From Symbiodinium natans (lineage: Eukaryota; Sar; Dinophyceae; Suessiales; Symbiodiniaceae): DNA of 64,000 bases. The stretch covers positions 470,168-534,167 of the forward strand of contig CAJNDS010002109.1 in assembly GCA_905221605.1 (NCBI GenBank). The letters are read 5' to 3'. The first letter of the stretch is position 1; each line of letters begins with the position of its first letter. Positions 63,112 through 64,000 of this stretch are shown here, in pieces. Under the pieces are notes generated by a model, which saw nothing but the letters and a program-made list of their open reading frames with translations, was not told the origin of the DNA and did no database searches. Position numbers and translations under genes: made by a program.

Positions 63112-63990
63112 TTGGAGGGGGGGGGAGGGGGGGAGGGGGGGGGGGGGGTCTTTTGAAGATCCACCACGCCCTTTTAAGCACCAGGAAGAAAATAGCGCCA
63201 GCGCGCGCCTCGTCACTCTTCAGCACAGCCCCAGGTCCTCCGCGACAGAGGACTGGCGGGCTGAAGGGTTCAGGCTTAGGACTTGTAGGGTTTATAGGGT
63301 TTTAGGGTATATAGGGTTTATGGGGTTATGGGGTTTACAGGGATTATGGGGCTTCATAGGATTTACAGGGTTTAGAGGCTTTAGGGTTAAGGGGGCTGAA
63401 GGCTTTAAATTCTCTTGTTTTGCTAAGGGTTTAGGGTTTAGGTTTAGGGTTCAGGGTTTAGCGTTTAGGGGTTCATTGCAGGACGGTTTAGACCTTGCTC
63501 TGTTGAACCACTGGCCGGTAGTAACCGTGCACCCTAAACAGCTCCAAAAACTAGAGCCTGAACTCAAATGTCCCTATGGGCAACCCAAATTCAACCCGAA
63601 AGGCAAGTAAAGTAATCCTCAAGAATATAGTAGCAGAGCTCTCAACCGTACAAACGCCTCAACCCCTAAAACCCCCCAAAGCATGCCATGATTCTGGGTA
63701 GATTCAGTGTCTGGTTTCGTGTTCCCCCTTACACTAACAGTCCTTCATAAGGGGTACTTTCATCCCTATTAAGGACTGCTAGTATAAGGGGGAACATCCC
63801 AATGTAGGTGTTTTGGGGTTTGCAGAGTTGAGCTGTTTGCCTCCTGGGTCGTCGCTGACAAGTCGGACGGGGCCGCCCACTGCTGTCAGAGCCTCAAACT
63901 CCGGACCCTAAACCCACGCCCAGGATTTAGGGCTTAGGGGCTTAGGATCTGCAAGACCTTTGGTTAGTAACTCCTGTTGCTGGAACGACC
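61080..63990 (-). CDS. Exon-island cluster, minus-strand gene running off the right end
   Basis: Minus-strand islands in order: 63962-64000 (CESRSFQQQELLTK), 63835-63900 (EFEALTAVGGPVRLVSDDPG), 62195-62290 (ELLPPHFCCHAVRCRQCGLQ), 61880-62000 (IWGVLSAGPKTKVPVLKIAI, hydrophobic; the plus strand is also open), 61522-61600 (PEPFASNLEEGRLKKGELRP), 61262-61385 (several open frames; one is hydrophobic, SLIVVLVAFMFRMRAPIMVP) and 61105-61190 (LFVCEQVAPLTVTLADMHVT then LIGPTDRRQG and TGA), which looks like the C-terminus. Possibly a membrane protein. No family recognised. Confidence 0.4.
62640..63115. repeat. TG-rich microsatellite/minisatellite
   Basis: Starts as GTGTGTATTT units, then GTGTGTAT, then a GTGGGT run, then about twenty-five copies of a ten-base GTGTGGGTGC/GTGTGCGTGC unit. 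All frames on both strands are open here (Cys/Val or His/Thr repeats); these are not genes. A G run follows at 63117-63148. Confidence 0.95.
63475..63610 (+). other. Plus-strand open island
   Basis: Reads DGLDLALLNHWPVVTVHPKQ then LQKLEPELKCPYGQPKFNPK to a TAA. No splice edges; lies among minus-strand islands. Possibly coding. Confidence 0.3.
63718..63802. mobile_element. MITE family 2, copy 6
   Basis: GTTCCCCCTTACACTAACAG at the left; GACTGCTAGTATAAGGGGGA then ACATCCCAA at the right. Confidence 0.8.
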
Positions 63991-64000
63991 GGCTCTCGCA

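Noticed and set aside
62497-63610. Long open frames of 200 to 351 codons on both strands
   Set aside because: They translate the TG-rich minisatellite into Cys/Val or His/Thr repeats; openness follows from the absence of T-A steps, not from coding.

Overview
This window reads as nuclear DN​A of a eukaryote, most likely a dinoflagellate. Bacterial signs are absent: no operons, no ribosome binding sites, no long uninterrupted genes. The sequence is saturated with copies of the plant/alga-type telomere unit TTTAGGG (complement CCCTAAA) and its decayed variants. Coding sequence survives only as short islands, mostly 20 to 250 bases, scattered between these tracts. In the one gene whose exons I could chain from start to stop, 15 introns end in AG but begin with GT (6), GC (4) or GA (5). 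That relaxed donor use, with AG|G acceptors, is known from dinoflagellates. Species is not assigned.

Layout. (1) Bases 1-7046, plus strand: a multi-exon gene that resembles the transposase-like multicopy proteins of dinoflagellate genomes (KDZ-like features); its introns carry CCCTATAAA-type repeats. (2) About 7.1-24.8 kb, mostly plus strand: a long series of exon-like islands ending in a clear stop at 24807; one very large or several genes, function unknown. (3) 33504 down to 25549, minus strand: a complete Gfo/Idh/MocA-family NAD(P)-dependent oxidoreductase, 16 exons, 368 residues. This is the best-supported gene here. (4) 34-36 kb, plus strand islands, apparently divergent from gene 3. (5) 37.4-40.3 kb, minus islands. 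(6) 44.86-41.35 kb and 51.25-45.9 kb, two minus-strand gene candidates. (7) 51.3-60.97 kb, plus islands including a roughly 2 kb segmental duplication (52.9-54.8 and 55.4-57.1 kb). (8) 61.1-64 kb, minus islands running off the right end.

Between and inside genes lie several families of short inverted-repeat elements (MITE-like). Two are clear: one begins TACTTGGAGGTTCATGGTAC (10 copies), the other has CCCCCTTATACTAACAGTCC ends (6 copies). Three element copies have telomere-type repeats in their interior. One intron of the oxidoreductase gene is bounded by an exact 20-base direct repeat around a TTTAGGG array. Together these suggest that telomere-type repeats are a mobile or expandable source of intron sequence in this genome.

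Limits: exon islands were judged by eye from codon sense, splice-like edges and phase. For many short islands both strands are open and the strand is a guess. Most long open frames in this window are translations of repeats and are left out.
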